From positions 434,001 through 498,000 of the forward strand of contig NZ_CP103423.1 in NCBI RefSeq assembly GCF_024918955.1: a stretch of DNA of 64,000 nt. Reading direction: 5' to 3'. Every line of letters starts with the position of its first letter. Within the stretch, counting starts at the first letter, position 1. This DNA comes from Mesomycoplasma molare (GTDB lineage Bacteria; Bacillota_I; Bacilli_A; Mycoplasmatales; Metamycoplasmataceae). This document shows positions 43,598-55,500 of this stretch, piece after piece. The position numbers and the translations under genes were made by a program. Under the pieces are notes generated by a model that was not told where the DNA came from, made no database searches, and worked only from the letters and a program-made list of their open reading frames with translations.

Positions 43598-44344
43598 TTA
43601 ATCATTTTCTAAAACTACTGATAAGTCCATGTTATGAAATACTTCTTGTATATCATCATCGTCTTCGAATTTTTCTAAATGCTCTAATAATTTTTGTGTT
43701 TTCTCTTTATCTAATTGAATTTCTTGGTTTGGTATATAAGTAACCTCTGCTGTTTTATATTCGAATCCATATTTTTTATCAATAGCATTTTTTAATTCTA
43801 AGAAATTAGATGGACTAGAATAAATTTCATAAAATTCATTTTCTGATTTAAAATCATCCGCTCCATTTTCTAAAGCAAAAAGCATTAATTCTTCTTCATC
43901 AACTAATGATTTTTCTATTTCTAAAATCCCTTTTTGATCAAAAACATAAGGAATAGATCCTTGTTTTCCTATTTGTCCGCCAGCTTTTTTAAAAAGAGAT
44001 TGTACATTTGCGCTTACTCTATTCATATTATCTGTTAAACAAATAACAAGAAAATTTACTCCTCCTGCTAAAGTTCCTGAATAAATAACTTCTTTAAAAT
44101 CAATTCCTTCTTTTGAAGCTCCAGTAGCTTTTGCTATAGCTTTTTCAATATTAGCTTTTGGCATAGATTTAGCTCTTGCTTTAGATACAACCATTCTTAA
44201 AGCTGGGTTAGTATCAATATCTCCACCGCCTTTAGCTGCTGCTACCATTATTTCCTTTGAAAATTTAGCAAAAATTTTTCCTCTTATTGCGTCTTGAGCA
44301 CCTTTTCTGTGTTTTATATTAGCTCATTTTGAGTGTCCGGCCAT
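43598..44344 (-). CDS. YebC/PmpR family regulator
   Basis: 248 aa. It starts [21 protein letters not shown] (TGA Trp), followed by GGGDIDTNPALRMVVSKA. This is the invariant family start. Members bind DNA as regulators or help translation of proline stretches. Two alpha/beta domains follow (GVNFLVICLTDNMNRV; FEYKTAEVTYIPNQE). First gene of the nusB-tlyA-suf operon. Confidence 0.95.
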
Positions 44345-44493
44345 TGTTCTCCTTTTTATTCAAGTGGTTATTTAACAATATTATAAATTATAATAAATTT
44401 TTATTTTTTTCTTTTTCTTTTTTGAAAAAAGTTTTTTTTATTAAATTTATTTATTTTTTATTCTACTTTGAAAGTAAAACAATGAGAAAGTTT

Positions 44494-44499
44494 TATAAT
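44494..44499 (+). promoter_or_regulatory. -10 box before the 71-aa gene
   Basis: TATAAT, 24 nt before the ATG. TTGAAA at 44468-44473 is a possible -35, but the 20-nt spacing is long. The rest of the 180-nt gap from yebC is AT-rich with no other signal. Confidence 0.5.
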
Positions 44500-44523
44500 T
44501 ATATTGTATGAAAAGAGGTAAAA

Positions 44524-44739
44524 ATGTATCAATATAAAGCCGTTTTAAAATCAACAAAAGAAATTATTGCAAAAGGGCATACATTAGAAGATATTGAGAA
44601 AGAAATTGTTCACTTTATAAGAGAGCAAAAAAAGGGAATACACACAAACAGTAATGTTCCTATAGAAGTTTATCACATTCAAAGAAACAAGACAGATGGA
44701 ACAAATTTGTCTAAAGAAAAATTAGTTAAAACAATTTAA
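44524..44739 (+). CDS. Small protein, 71 aa, unknown
   Basis: Soluble alpha/beta-looking protein (YQYKAVLKSTKEIIAKGHTLEDIEKEIVHF..., ending VKTI). AAAGAGG is 7 nt before the ATG. It is followed by the terminator into which IS copy 3 inserted. I know no family for it, but the compact charged sequence, ribosome site, promoter and terminator support a real gene. Confidence 0.7.
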   Translation: MYQYKAVLKSTKEIIAKGHTLEDIEKEIVHFIREQKKGIHTNSNVPIEVYHIQRNKTDGTNLSKEKLVKTI

Positions 44740-44768
44740 TACACTTATATTTAAAAAATAAAATAAAA

Positions 44769-44788
44769 AAAACCCTTTTAGGGGTTTT
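44769..44788. terminator. Shared terminator, left target duplication of IS copy 3
   Basis: 20-bp palindrome (AAAACCC...GGGGTTTT), repeated exactly at 46156-46175. Before insertion it would have served both the 71-aa gene and ptsH. Confidence 0.88.
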
Positions 44789-46155
44789 CCTAAAATGCAA
44801 ATTGAAGTGCACCAGTAGTTTTTATTATAAAAACATTGTACTACAATTTACAATATTTTATACCCCTATTTACTATTAAGGGGTGAAGGGGGATATCCCC
44901 TTCTTTTAATTCCGCTTGTAAAGCGGTTTTTATTAATGAAGTTAATAAAAATTATGGAGCAAAATTTTTCGACCCTTTCATTATTTTCTTGTAATAATCT
45001 TGTAATTTTTAATAGTTTTAATTAATATTTATTTAATCTTTCTATTTCTTCTTCATATATGTCAAAAGCGCATTTTCCTTCTAGTATGTCTCTATTCATA
45101 AAATTTATTCTTTTTCAAGATTTAATATTTCTTCTCGAGAAACTTTATTAAAATCAGTCCCTTTTTGTAAACTCTTCTTATAAGTCCGTTAAAATTTTCA
45201 TTAGTTCCTCTTTGAAAAGAAGCATACTTATCGGCTTTATAAATTTTAATTCCTAATTTTTTGCCAATATTCCAACCGCATTAAATTCAATTCCATTATC
45301 AAAAGTAATACTTTCAACAGGTAATTCTAGTGTATTTATTCTTTCATAAAGCACTTTATTAATGTAAAAAGGGTTTTTACTTGAAACTTTTACAATTATT
45401 CCTAATCTGCTTTTTCTCTCAACTAAAGTTAAAAGACTAGAATGCCCTGCGGATTTTTACCTATAACTAAATCCCCTCTCAATGCCCAAATGTTTCTCTT
45501 AAATCAATATGTTTTGGTCTAGCTCAAATAGGAAATACATAATTTGACTGCACAAGTCTTTCAATAACGTTATTTTTTCTTTTTCCGCCTTTTGTATAGT
45601 GCTTTCTTAATCTATCTTTATTAGTTAATACTCATTTTCCTGTATTAATCCAATTAAAAACAGTCCTTAGCGAAGGGATTTTAATATTTTTAATACCTTC
45701 TTTTATTAAGTTGTAAGTCATTTTTATTCCGCATGTTGCTTTGTTAAAATTATCTTTAATAAGTTTGCTAAATTCTTTATAATCATCCATTTGAGAAAGA
45801 AAAACAATCTTTTATGTTTATGTCTTATTTTGGCTTTTTCATTTGCTATTAAATGATCATAAAATCCGTAAAAATTTGAATTTCTTTTTAATTCTCTTGA
45901 CACTGTTGAGTGATTGACATTAAGAAAATTAGCAATTTGTCTAATTGAATATTTTTATAAAACAATTTCTCTATTAAAAATCTTTTTCAGCATTTAAATG
46001 CGAATAATGCTTTGTTGTATTATAATTCATATGGTCCTTTCAATAAAAAGTATGTTGTCTTAAATTTTTATGAGGTAGTTTTTTTATTTAAAAAATCAAG
46101 TGCAACCACTTTTTAATTTTACATTATAGTGGTGCACTTGATTTTGCATTCAGGG
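44789..46155 (-). mobile_element. IS30-family element (IS1630-like), copy 3
   Basis: 1367 bp in opposite orientation to copies 1 and 2, with the same terminal repeats and 20-bp perfect target duplications. Confidence 0.92.
45022..46030 (-). pseudogene. IS30-family transposase, frameshifted (copy 3)
   Basis: Shares the three 5' A losses with the other copies. It also shares two further losses with copy 1: in the A run of AKKLGIKI and in the AAAAAGGG run. The D-D-E core is recognisable in pieces. Not translatable as one protein. Confidence 0.88.
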
Positions 46156-46175
46156 AAAACCCTTTTAGGGGTTTT
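46156..46175. terminator. Right target duplication of IS copy 3, terminator of ptsH
   Basis: Same 20-bp palindrome, directly after the ptsH stop codon on the minus strand. Confidence 0.87.
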
Positions 46176-46439
46176 TTAAATTAAATTATTTTCCACCATT
46201 GTCGCTTTTAAAGTTTCTATCGCTTCTTTTTTGTCTTCTCCTTCAGCAACTATAGAAATTTCTTGACCTTGTTTAACTGCTAAAGACATAATATTCATAA
46301 TTGATTTTGCATTAGCTGTAGCTGCTGATGTAACGATTTTTATGTCTGATTTAAATTTTGATGAAACTGATACTATTTTAGAAGCAGGTCTAGCGTGTAA
46401 ACCAATTGGATCAGAAATTACTACTGTTATTTTTTCCAT
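46176..46439 (-). CDS. ptsH: Phosphocarrier protein HPr
   Basis: 87-aa PTS phosphocarrier between enzyme I and the sugar-specific EII complexes. Active-site His15 is in DPIGLHARPAS. The regulatory Ser46 is in TANAKSIMNIMSL, so control by HPr kinase is possible. AAGAAAGGTCATT precedes the ATG. Standalone, with its own terminator. Confidence 0.97.
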   Translation of the reverse strand: MEKITVVISDPIGLHARPASKIVSVSSKFKSDIKIVTSAATANAKSIMNIMSLAVKQGQEISIVAEGEDKKEAIETLKATMVENNLI

Positions 46440-46508
46440 AATGACCTTTCTTAATTTATATTTTATATTTGTAAAATGTATAATAAAATTTTAACATATT
46501 TTTTGTCT

Positions 46509-48011
46509 TTATAATAGAGATTTGAAAAAATCTATTAAAAATTTTTTAAATAGTTTTTTATTTTTTTTCATATTATTTTTTTTCTCATTAATTATTTTTT
46601 TTCTTTTTAAATAATCTAAATTTTCTATAAAATCACTAACAAATTTTCCGCTAATTAATAAATTAATTTCATATTGTGAATAAAGACTTCTTACATCTAA
46701 ATTCATAGTTCCTGTATAACCTATTTTTTCATCTATAATTAAAGCTTTTGTATGAGAAAAAATATTTTTGTATTCATATATTTTAGCACCTAGTTCTTCT
46801 AATTGAGTAGAAAATTCTTCAGTGAATCATTTAACATATTTCTTGTCATATTTTCCCGGAAGAAAAACTTCTATTTCTTTTTTAGTTAATAAAGCTTCCT
46901 TAATTGCTAAAAATATTCTCTTTGTTGGCACGAAATACGGAGTAAAAATTTGAATTTTATTTTTTGCTTTATAAATTAAATTTATCAAAGCAGTTTCTAA
47001 TAATGATTCATAATCATCAGGACCACCCTCGAATAATATTCCTAAGTTTTCTGATGAAATTTTAGGATCTATATTTTTTTCAAAATAATTTTCCAAATTT
47101 TCTATTTTATTTTTAGATCATTTATTTCAATCAAAGATAAATGATTCTAAAATATCTAAAACAACATTTCCAGTAACTTTTAAATTTGTATCAAATCAAA
47201 TTCCATATTTTTTTGAAAAATTATTATATTCATCACTTATATTATTTCCGCCTATATACGAGATTTTTCCATCAATTAAAAAAATCTTCTTATGGATTCT
47301 ATAAAAATTATTAGAATGAATAAAAGGATAATAAATTTTATTATAAAAGATAATATTAATACCTAATTTTTCTAATTCTTTCCATTCTTTTCTTTTTATA
47401 TATGATGTACCAAAAGAATCTAGAATCATCCTTATTTCTATACCTTCTTTTGCTTTTTTAATCAAAACATCTCTTATTTTGTTTCAAATAAAATGATTTT
47501 TTATTATAAAAATTTCTATGAAAATGTATTTTTTAGCATTTTCCATATCGTTAATAAGTTGTTTAAAAAATAAATAACCATTAAAAAAAGTTTCAGAATT
47601 AAAATTTTTAACATTTCTTTTGAAAATATTTGAAAAATTATTAAATATCTCTTTTTGATCTTTGTCATAAATTTCAATATTATTATCAATAATAAAATTT
47701 TTATTTGTTTTGTTAATTACATTTCTATATTTTCTTCCGTATACTAAATACAAAATAGGTCCTATTAAAGGTAAAAAGATTATTAATAATAATCATGGAA
47801 TTTTTGCATCCATATGTCTTTCTTGTAAAAATAAATAAACCGCAAATATTGCAGTAACAGAATAAATAAAAAATAAAGATAAAAATATATCTATATTCTT
47901 TTTATTTAGTATTGACTTTACAGTTAAATAACAAAAAAAGGCAAACAAGAATAAAAAAATTATAAAGAAAAATATATTAGCAAATTTTCAAAAAAAATTC
48001 TTTTTAATCAT
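46509..48011 (-). CDS. cls: Cardiolipin synthase (phospholipase D family)
   Basis: 500-aa membrane enzyme that joins phosphatidylglycerols into cardiolipin. Two or three N-terminal TM helices (about residues 8-30, 39-60 and 70-92) precede two PLD catalytic motifs: HKKIFLIDGKISYIGGNN, and HTKALIIDEKIGYTGTMNLD near residue 440. TGA (Trp) codons split it into four apparent ORFs, but the frame is open throughout. Divergent from rpsB. Confidence 0.93.
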
Positions 48012-48056
48012 GACTACAACTATTATACTAAAAAGAAATTTATTTTACTTATTTTA

Positions 48057-48086
48057 TTGTATTAATTGGATTATATATGGTAAAAT
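48057..48086 (+). promoter_or_regulatory. Promoter of rpsB-tsf
   Basis: TTGTAT (48057-48062), 18-nt spacer, TAAAAT (48081-48086). Predicted start near 48093, leaving a leader of about 105 nt. Confidence 0.55.
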
Positions 48087-48113
48087 TCTAATTATAAATT
48101 TCAAAAAATAAAA

Positions 48114-48174
48114 AGCACTATAGTGAATTCATTTGGGTGTGCTTGAGAAAAGTGCTAAATGTTCGAAACTATAG
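48114..48174 (+). promoter_or_regulatory. Structured, possibly pseudoknotted rpsB leader
   Basis: AGCACT (48114-48119) is complementary to AGTGCT (48151-48156), and CTATAGT (48118-48124) to ACTATAG (48168-48174). The two helices interleave, giving an H-type pseudoknot or two alternative folds. The AGG at 48173-48175 is close to the second helix. The sequence is less AT-rich than its surroundings. It is the right place for S2 autoregulation. Confidence 0.5.
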
Positions 48175-48197
48175 GAAGAATAACAAAAAGAGGAAAA

Positions 48198-49073
48198 ATG
48201 ACAGAAAAAAAAGAAACACAAACAATAAAAGAAACTCCGCAAGTATCAGAAAGAGAAATAGTTTCTAAACAAAAATTATTAGAAGCAGGGACTTATTTTG
48301 GGCACAAATCATCTCAATGAAACCCTAAAATGAAACCTTATATTCATACAAAAAAATTAGGTACACATATAATTGATATTTTAAAAACTAAAAGAGCTTT
48401 AGAATTTGCTTACAAATTAGTTTATAAAACAGCTCAAAAAGGTGCATCATTTATCTTTGTAGGTACAAAAAGACAAGCTAAAAAGGCGGTTGAAGAACAA
48501 GCTTTAAGAACAAATTCAATTTATGTATCAGAAAGATGATTAGGTGGTACTTTAACTAACAATAGAACTATTTTTTCTAGAGTTAGACAAATGGAAGATT
48601 TAGAAAAATTAGCAGAAACAAATTTTGATGGTTATACCAAAAAAGAAGGAGTTTTAAAAACTAAAGAATTAGAAAAACTTCAAAAAAACTTACAAGGTAT
48701 CAGAAATATGAAAAGACTTCCTGAAGTTATGATTATTGCTGATCCTAAAAATGATCTAATTGCTATTAAAGAAGCTAAGAAAAAAGGTATAAAAGTTATC
48801 GGTATTTTAGATACAGATACAGATCCAGAATGAGTAGATTTTGGTATCCCTGCAAATGATGATTCTGTAAAATCAATCACATTAATTTTAACAATCTTAG
48901 CAGATGCTATAGTTGCTGCTAAAAATGGAAAACAATTATTTGCATATCAAGAAGATGAAAAAGTTGTTTTACCAGAAGATCCAGATAAAGAAAAAAGAGA
49001 AAACAATCAACAAAGAAGATTTAATAATAACTTCCAACAAAATAAAGAAAACAAAAAAGAAGATAAGGAGTAA
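48198..49073 (+). CDS. rpsB: 30S ribosomal protein S2
   Basis: 291 aa. [28 protein letters not shown] is the S2 N-terminal signature after a short extension. [12 protein letters not shown] and [14 protein letters not shown] are also typical. A 40-residue charged C-terminal tail (Asp/Lys/Asn) is extra. AGAGGAAAA precedes the ATG. TGA for Trp is at 48318 and 48537. tsf follows 2 nt later, as in most bacteria. Confidence 0.98.
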
Positions 49074-49075
49074 TA

Positions 49076-49987
49076 ATGGAAAACATAAATAAAACTGCTC
49101 TTATAAAAGAATTAAGAGAAAGAACAGACGCTCCTATGGTAGATTGTAAAAAAGCTTTAGAATCTTCAGAATGAAACGTTGAAAAAGCTATTGTTTGATT
49201 ACAAGAAAACGGAAAAGCAAAAGCTGCTAAAAAAGCAGGTAGAATAGCTGCTGAAGGTTTAGTTTCTGCTGCTAAAAACGAAAAATATGCCGTAATTTTT
49301 GAAGTTAATTCTGAAACAGATTTTGTTGCCCAAAACAAACAATTTATTGATTTAGTTAACAAAATTGGAAATATTTTATTAAACAATACTTTTTCTAATA
49401 GCGAAGAAGCTTTAAATTTAAAAGATGAATCAGGTAAAAGTATAGATGATCTTTGTGTAGATGCAACAGCTACAATAGGTGAAAAAATTGCTTTTAGAAG
49501 AGCGGAAAAAATAGAAATTAAAGAAACTCAAAAAGCGGGTACATATGTACATACAAACGGAAGAGTTGCATCAATAGTTCTAGTTAATGGAGATAGCGAA
49601 GAAGCTGCTAAAAATGTTTCAATGCAAGTAGCCGCATTAAATCCTGAATATACTTTAGTTTCAGAAGTTCCAGCTTCTGTTGTAAATAAGTTAAAAGAAG
49701 AGTTTGCGAAAGAAATAGAATCTGATGCTAAATTTGCTTCAAAACCTGAAAAAATAAAACAATCTATGATTGAAGGTAAATTAAATAAAGAATTATCTAA
49801 AAACGTTTTAGAATTACAAGATTTTGTAATGGATTCTGCTTTTAAAGTAAATACTTATTTACAATCTAAAAAATCTGAATTAGTAAAATCATTACGTTTT
49901 GAAGTTGGTGAAGGAATAGAAAAACAAGAAACTGATTTTGCTGCAGAAGTTGCTGCGCAAGTAGCGGAAGCTAGAAAAAATAATTAA
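49076..49987 (+). CDS. tsf: Elongation factor Ts
   Basis: 303-aa nucleotide exchange factor for EF-Tu. The N-terminal UBA-like domain (LIKELRERTDAPMVDCKKAL) is followed by the TDFVA motif (NSETDFVAQNKQF), which contacts EF-Tu, and the helical C-terminus. AAGGAG lies 6 nt before the ATG. A terminator follows. Confidence 0.98.
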
Positions 49988-50000
49988 TTTAATTTAAATA

Positions 50001-50034
50001 AAAAATTAGGACAAGTTTTTATTCCTAATTTTTT
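50001..50034 (+). terminator. Terminator of rpsB-tsf
   Basis: AAAAATTAGGA (50001-50011) pairs with TCCTAATTTTT (50023-50033). Confidence 0.82.
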
Positions 50035-50052
50035 ATTAATAAAAGAGGAAAA

Positions 50053-50613
50053 ATGACGGAAAATAATATAGATAAAAGAATTAAAAAAGTATTATATAAT
50101 AGAGAATTTTTAGAAAACGTGATTAAAAATCTAGCTAAATGAGTTAATGAAACATATAAAGATTCAAAAGATTTAATTATAGTTGGTCTTTTAAAAGGAT
50201 CTATTCCTTTTTTAGCGCAACTGATAAAAGATGTAACTGTAGATCATATAATTGATTTTATGACTTTATCTTCTTATGAAGGGGCACAAAAATCCAAAGG
50301 ATCTGTAAAGGTTATTATGGATTTGGCTTATGATGTAATGGATAAAGATGTTCTCATTATTGAAGATATAATAGATTCAGGGATAACTATTGAAAAGGTT
50401 GTAGAGTTATTAAAATCCAAAAAACCTAAGAGTGTAAAGGTTTTAACTTTACTAAATAAACCTACAGGAAGAAAAAATAATTATAATCCAGATAAATTCG
50501 GAATAGAAGTACCTCATGAATTTTTAGTTGGGTTTGGCTTAGATGTTAAGGAAAAATTAAGAAATTTGCCTTATATAGGAATTTTCGACGAAAAAACCTT
50601 TGATGATTTTTAA
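50053..50613 (+). CDS. hpt: Hypoxanthine phosphoribosyltransferase
   Basis: 186-aa purine salvage enzyme making IMP (and GMP) from base and PRPP, essential in an organism without de novo purine synthesis. The PRPP motif VLIIEDIIDSGITI is complete. VGLLKGSIPF and VGFGLDVKEKLRNLPYIG fit the family. The ATG at 50053 follows AGAGGAAAA. The TGA at 50140 is Trp. Confidence 0.95.
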
Positions 50614-50662
50614 ATTTATAAATTAGATTTTACTTCTGTTTTTGTTTTTATAGCAAATATTA

Positions 50663-50668
50663 TATAAT
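50663..50668 (+). promoter_or_regulatory. -10 box of topA, leaderless arrangement
   Basis: TATAAT ends 6 nt before the topA ATG, so transcription should begin at about the A of the start codon. There is no Shine-Dalgarno sequence. Confidence 0.62.
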
Positions 50669-50674
50669 TAAAAA

Positions 50675-52543
50675 ATGAAAAATTTAGTAATAGTTGAATC
50701 ACCTAATAAAATTAAAACAATTAAAAAATATTTAGGTGAGGAATATGAAGTTTTAGCTTGTAATGGGCATATTTTCGAAATGAAAACTTCAGGACAATTT
50801 GGTCTTGGAATAAATTTTGATGAATGAGAGCCAATATATAAACCTGATAGTTCAAAGAAAAAAATAATTCAAGATTTAAAAAAAGCTTCTAAAAGTGCTG
50901 ATAAAATTTTCATAGCAACTGACCCTGATAGAGAAGGAGAAGCTATTGGATATAATTTAATTGAGGCATTATCCATAGAAGATAGATATGAAAGAATTAA
51001 ATATAACGAAATAACAGAAGAAGCTATCAAAAAAGCTATAAATAAACCTTTAAAAATTGACATTAATTTAATAAATTCTCAAAAATCAAGAAGAATGCTC
51101 GATAGAATAATCGGCTTCCGTTTATCTAATTTATTAGCTAGAAGAATTGCTAATCCTAGAACAAATCCTTCGGCCGGAAGGGTTCAATCTATTGCTTTAA
51201 AATTAGTTATAGATAAAGAAGAAGAAATAAAACAATTTATTCCTATAAAATATAATACTATAAAAGCTGAAAGCGAAGATAAAGTCCATTTATTTAATTT
51301 TTTCTATAAAGAGAATAAAGATTTTGATAATTCAGAATGAATTAAACCAGAGAAAAGTAAACAAATATTATCAGAATTAATCGGTGATTTAGTTGTCAAA
51401 CAAGTTAAAACATCAACAAAATCGGATGCTAAAATTACACCTTTAAAACAATCAACACTTTTCAAAAAATCCGGTATGTCATCTAAAAATGTTACAAGAA
51501 TTCTACAGGAATTATATGAAGGATTAGATGATAATGGAGGATTAATTTCCTATCCTAGAACCGACTCAACTCGTTTGAGTGAAACTTTTATAAATCAAGC
51601 AAAATCATATATTAAAAAGCAATTTGGAAACGAATATATCTCAGATACAATTAAGGGTTTTTCAGGAGATCAAGATGCTCATGAAGCGATTAGACCGACA
51701 GATTGTTCATTAACACCAGATTTAGCTAAAGAAAAATTCAATTTAAATGAAGGACAATATAAAATATATAAAATAATTTATAATACTTCTCTCCAAGCGA
51801 TAATGTTACCTCCTAAAAGAGAAATATTAAGATATGAACTAGAAAATAATGGTCATTGATTTAAATTAAGTGGATCTAAAATAGTATTCGATGGTTATTT
51901 TGCTTTAATAGGAAAAGATCAGCAAATTGAATTACCTAAATACAAAGAAAATGATGTAGTTAAAATTAGAAAATACATTTTAGATGAAAACCAAACAAAT
52001 CCACCTAGCAGATATAATGAAGGTTCACTAATAGAGGCTATGGATGAAATAAAAGTAGGTAGACCTTCTACTTTTGCATCTACAGTTAATGTTTTAAAAG
52101 AAAGACAGTATGTAGAAAGTGTTAATGGATCTTTAATTCCTAATGATTACGGTTATATAGCTTTGAATATATTAAAAGAATCAACTAAAGACATAATAAA
52201 AGAAAATTACACCGCTTCAATCGAAGAAAAGCTAAATAAAATTGCAGATGGTGAAATGGACTACAAAATCATGATGAATGATTTTTGAAAAGATTTTCAA
52301 GATAAAATTAATGAAACCATTTCTGAAAATAAAGAAAAAGTAAAACTTCAAGTGGAAGAAACGGGTGAATTATGTCCTGAAAATGGCGCTCCTTTAATAT
52401 ATAGATATAACAAAAAAACAGGTCAAAGATTTATAGGTTGTTCTTCATTCCCGGAATGCAAATTTTTAAAGCCAGATCCTAATGCTAAAACATTCTATAA
52501 AAGAAAAAAATATAATACAAAAGAGGAAACTAAAAAAATATAG
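50675..52543 (+). CDS. topA: DNA topoisomerase I
   Basis: 622-aa type IA enzyme relaxing negative supercoils. TOPRIM domain at the start ([32 protein letters not shown]). Then [15 protein letters not shown], and the catalytic Tyr in [15 protein letters not shown]. One C-terminal zinc-finger-like unit remains (LCPENGAPL...[12 protein letters not shown]), fewer than the three or four of larger bacteria. TGA is Trp at several sites. A hairpin overlaps the stop. Confidence 0.96.
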
Positions 52544-52563
52544 CAAAAATAGCTATATTTTTT
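52533..52563 (+). terminator. Terminator overlapping the topA stop
   Basis: AAAATATAGC and GCTATATTTT form the stem. The stop codon TAG lies in its left arm. Confidence 0.8.
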
Positions 52564-52591
52564 ATGTAATTAACCATTAAAAAGAGGAAGT

Positions 52592-55500
52592 ATGAAAAAA
52601 AAATTTACTAAATTTTTTCCTTTATTATTAGCAAGCTCTATTTTTACATTTTCTTTAATTTCTTGTAAAGTTATTGATAATAACCAAATTAATAATGATG
52701 ATTCAAAAAAAGAAACTTTATTAAATAAGAGTTCTGTTTCCTTCAAAGACAATGATCAATATTTAAATTTATATTTTAACAATGATATTAATTTATTTAG
52801 TAATATAACTTTAGAATTAACAAACACCAATAATAATAAAACGGTTTTTATTAAAGATATTAATAAAAACGGAAAAAACAATAATATAAAAATTAAATTG
52901 GATGATTATAATATATTACCCGAACAAGAATACAAATTAGAAAAAGTTATAGTAGATGAAAAAGAAATTAAAATAGTTAATGAGTTTCTTTTTTATTCAA
53001 ATGAAACTATAATAAATAATATAAGTGAAGAATTTTCAAGTGATAAACATATTAATATCAAAAACGAAAACGCTTTCTTTGTTGAGCAAGATGTTAATGT
53101 TTTTAATATTTTAGAAGAAGAAAAATTGAATGAATTTTTATTCACTAACAAAAACGATTATTACACTTCTTTGATTAATAAACCAACAGAAAATAATGAA
53201 GATAACCAAGAAGAAAAATGAAATATTACTAATAATAATTTAATTTTTCAAGCTGAAAGAACAGAAGTGAGTGAAAATTGAATTTCATTAAAATTTCACT
53301 ATACAGATATATTCGAATTTAAAACTGGTAAGGTTTTAGTAAAAAATTTAAACCCATTTAACCCATTTTCAAAAGTAATAGATATTGATTTAGATTTTAT
53401 TGCAAAAGAAGTTAGATTTAAAAAATCAGAATTACCCCAAGAACCTAATCAATACATTTTTACAGCTATTTCTATAAATGATAAAGGAAAATCGTTCGCT
53501 TATAATGAACAAAAATTTAAATTTTTTATTTCACCTTCAGAAAAGCATTTAAATTTAAATAAAATTACTTATGCCAAAAATGAAGAAAATAAAGAAATTT
53601 TTGGTTCAATTGATTTTGATTTTAATGAACTTGAAGCTAAAGAATTAGAGAATAAATGATTTATATTAAATTTTTCAGTAGTTTCTCAAAAAGATAACGT
53701 TAATCTTAATGATCTTTCTTTCAATGATAAACCTCAAATAATAGTTCCTTTTAATAAATTATGAAAATTTTCTTTAAATAAACTTGATGAAAATAAAATT
53801 TATAAACTAGACAAGATAGAAGTTAGAGAGCCTTTTACATTAAAAGAAATTAATAAAAATATTAATATTAATAAAGAACTTGACACTAATTTTTCATATA
53901 GTTTTGCTAATTATAATTTAAATGATTCTTTACTAAAATACAATGATACAGATCTTTTAGAAATAGAAAATGAAAAATTATTAACTAAAAGAAAAAATTT
54001 AACAGAAAATGAATTTAAAGCTATTTGAATGGAAAATTTAAATAAAAATTCCGTTCCTTTTTCAACTCAAAATCTAATTTCCTTTTTATCTTATAAAAGA
54101 AATTATCATAATATAGAACAAAATAAGGAACAAAACCAAGTTTTGCCAGAATTCAAAAATTTTTCTTTCATAAAAGAAAATAATGATGAATTTTTTGTAA
54201 ATTCTATTTTAGGTAGAGAATTAATTAATAAAACAATGTTTAGTTTTAATAAAGAAAAAACACAAGCAATAATAATAAAAGATCTTAATAGATATCAAAA
54301 TTTAAATAAAGTTGATGATGAAAACGTATTATTAGAATTAAACTTTTCATTAAATACAAAATTGCCAAATCTTTTTAATCGTATAAATAATGAAAATTTA
54401 AATTCCCTAGTAAAGATTTATATTCCATTAAAATTATTAAAAGAAAATAAAAATATTGAATATTTACCTTTTGGTTTAGAAAATAAATCATTAAATAAAC
54501 TTGAAAATAAAAAAAGAATATTAGAAATTAAAGAAAAATTTAAATTTTCAGCAGCTTATAATAAAGAAACAAATTCTGTAACCATAAATATTAACTCTAA
54601 AAATAATGATATAAAATTATATGATAGTTTAACTTCTCATTTTCAATCACAAACAAAATCTGCTTTTATATCTAATTCATTATTTTTTGTTCATTGATTA
54701 TCAAAAAAACAAAATGATGATTCTATAACCTTTAACGAAACTCCTTTGAATGCAACTTCATTAGTTTCAGGGAGCGAAGAAACTTCAAATCAAAAAAATT
54801 CTTATACATTAAAACCGGAAATTAATGATAAAGAAAACAATGCTAAAAGATTATTTAAAGAAAATAATAATGAAGTATTAAGTGATATTAGAGCTAGAGT
54901 TTTCAATTTCCAAAGAAGAGGTGGAACATATAATATGATAGGTAAGGTGAAACCGAATGATCCAAATGATCATAGATATTATGTTTCTAGTGCATATCAC
55001 GTTTGAACAGGAGAAGGGAATTGAAGAAAAAATCCTTTTGTAACGGGTTCATGATGAGATGTAAAAACAGAAATTAGTAGTACTGATCCAGAAACAGGCG
55101 TTCATATCAGAACACTAAAAGACCCTGGATTTAAAGTCCCTATTATTGTTTCTGAACAAGAAAGTGAAAAAACAGAACCTAGTTATGAAGATGAAAAAAA
55201 GAAAAATAGTTTTTTCAACGTTGATTTTAAACTTGAAGAATTTATAAATTTCGGTGATGATGAATCATTCCCAACTTACAATGATTTTAGAGATAATTTT
55301 GGAAATAAAGTTTTAGATAAAAATGGTCCCGATAGCTGAGAGAGATGAAGAAGTAAAAGTGATTTTTTTGTAGGAATATTAGATATCAGTTATTTCGAAA
55401 ATAATTATAGTTTAGAAACAATTGATAATGACTCTAACTTGACTGATTTCCATAAACAAGTTGTTAAGTTCTTTTTAAATTGAAAAAATTTAAAAACTTT

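Noticed and set aside
44329..44511. 60-codon plus-strand ORF before the 71-aa gene
   Set aside because: Low-complexity Phe/Lys sequence overlapping the yebC start in antisense and the next promoter; no ribosome site.
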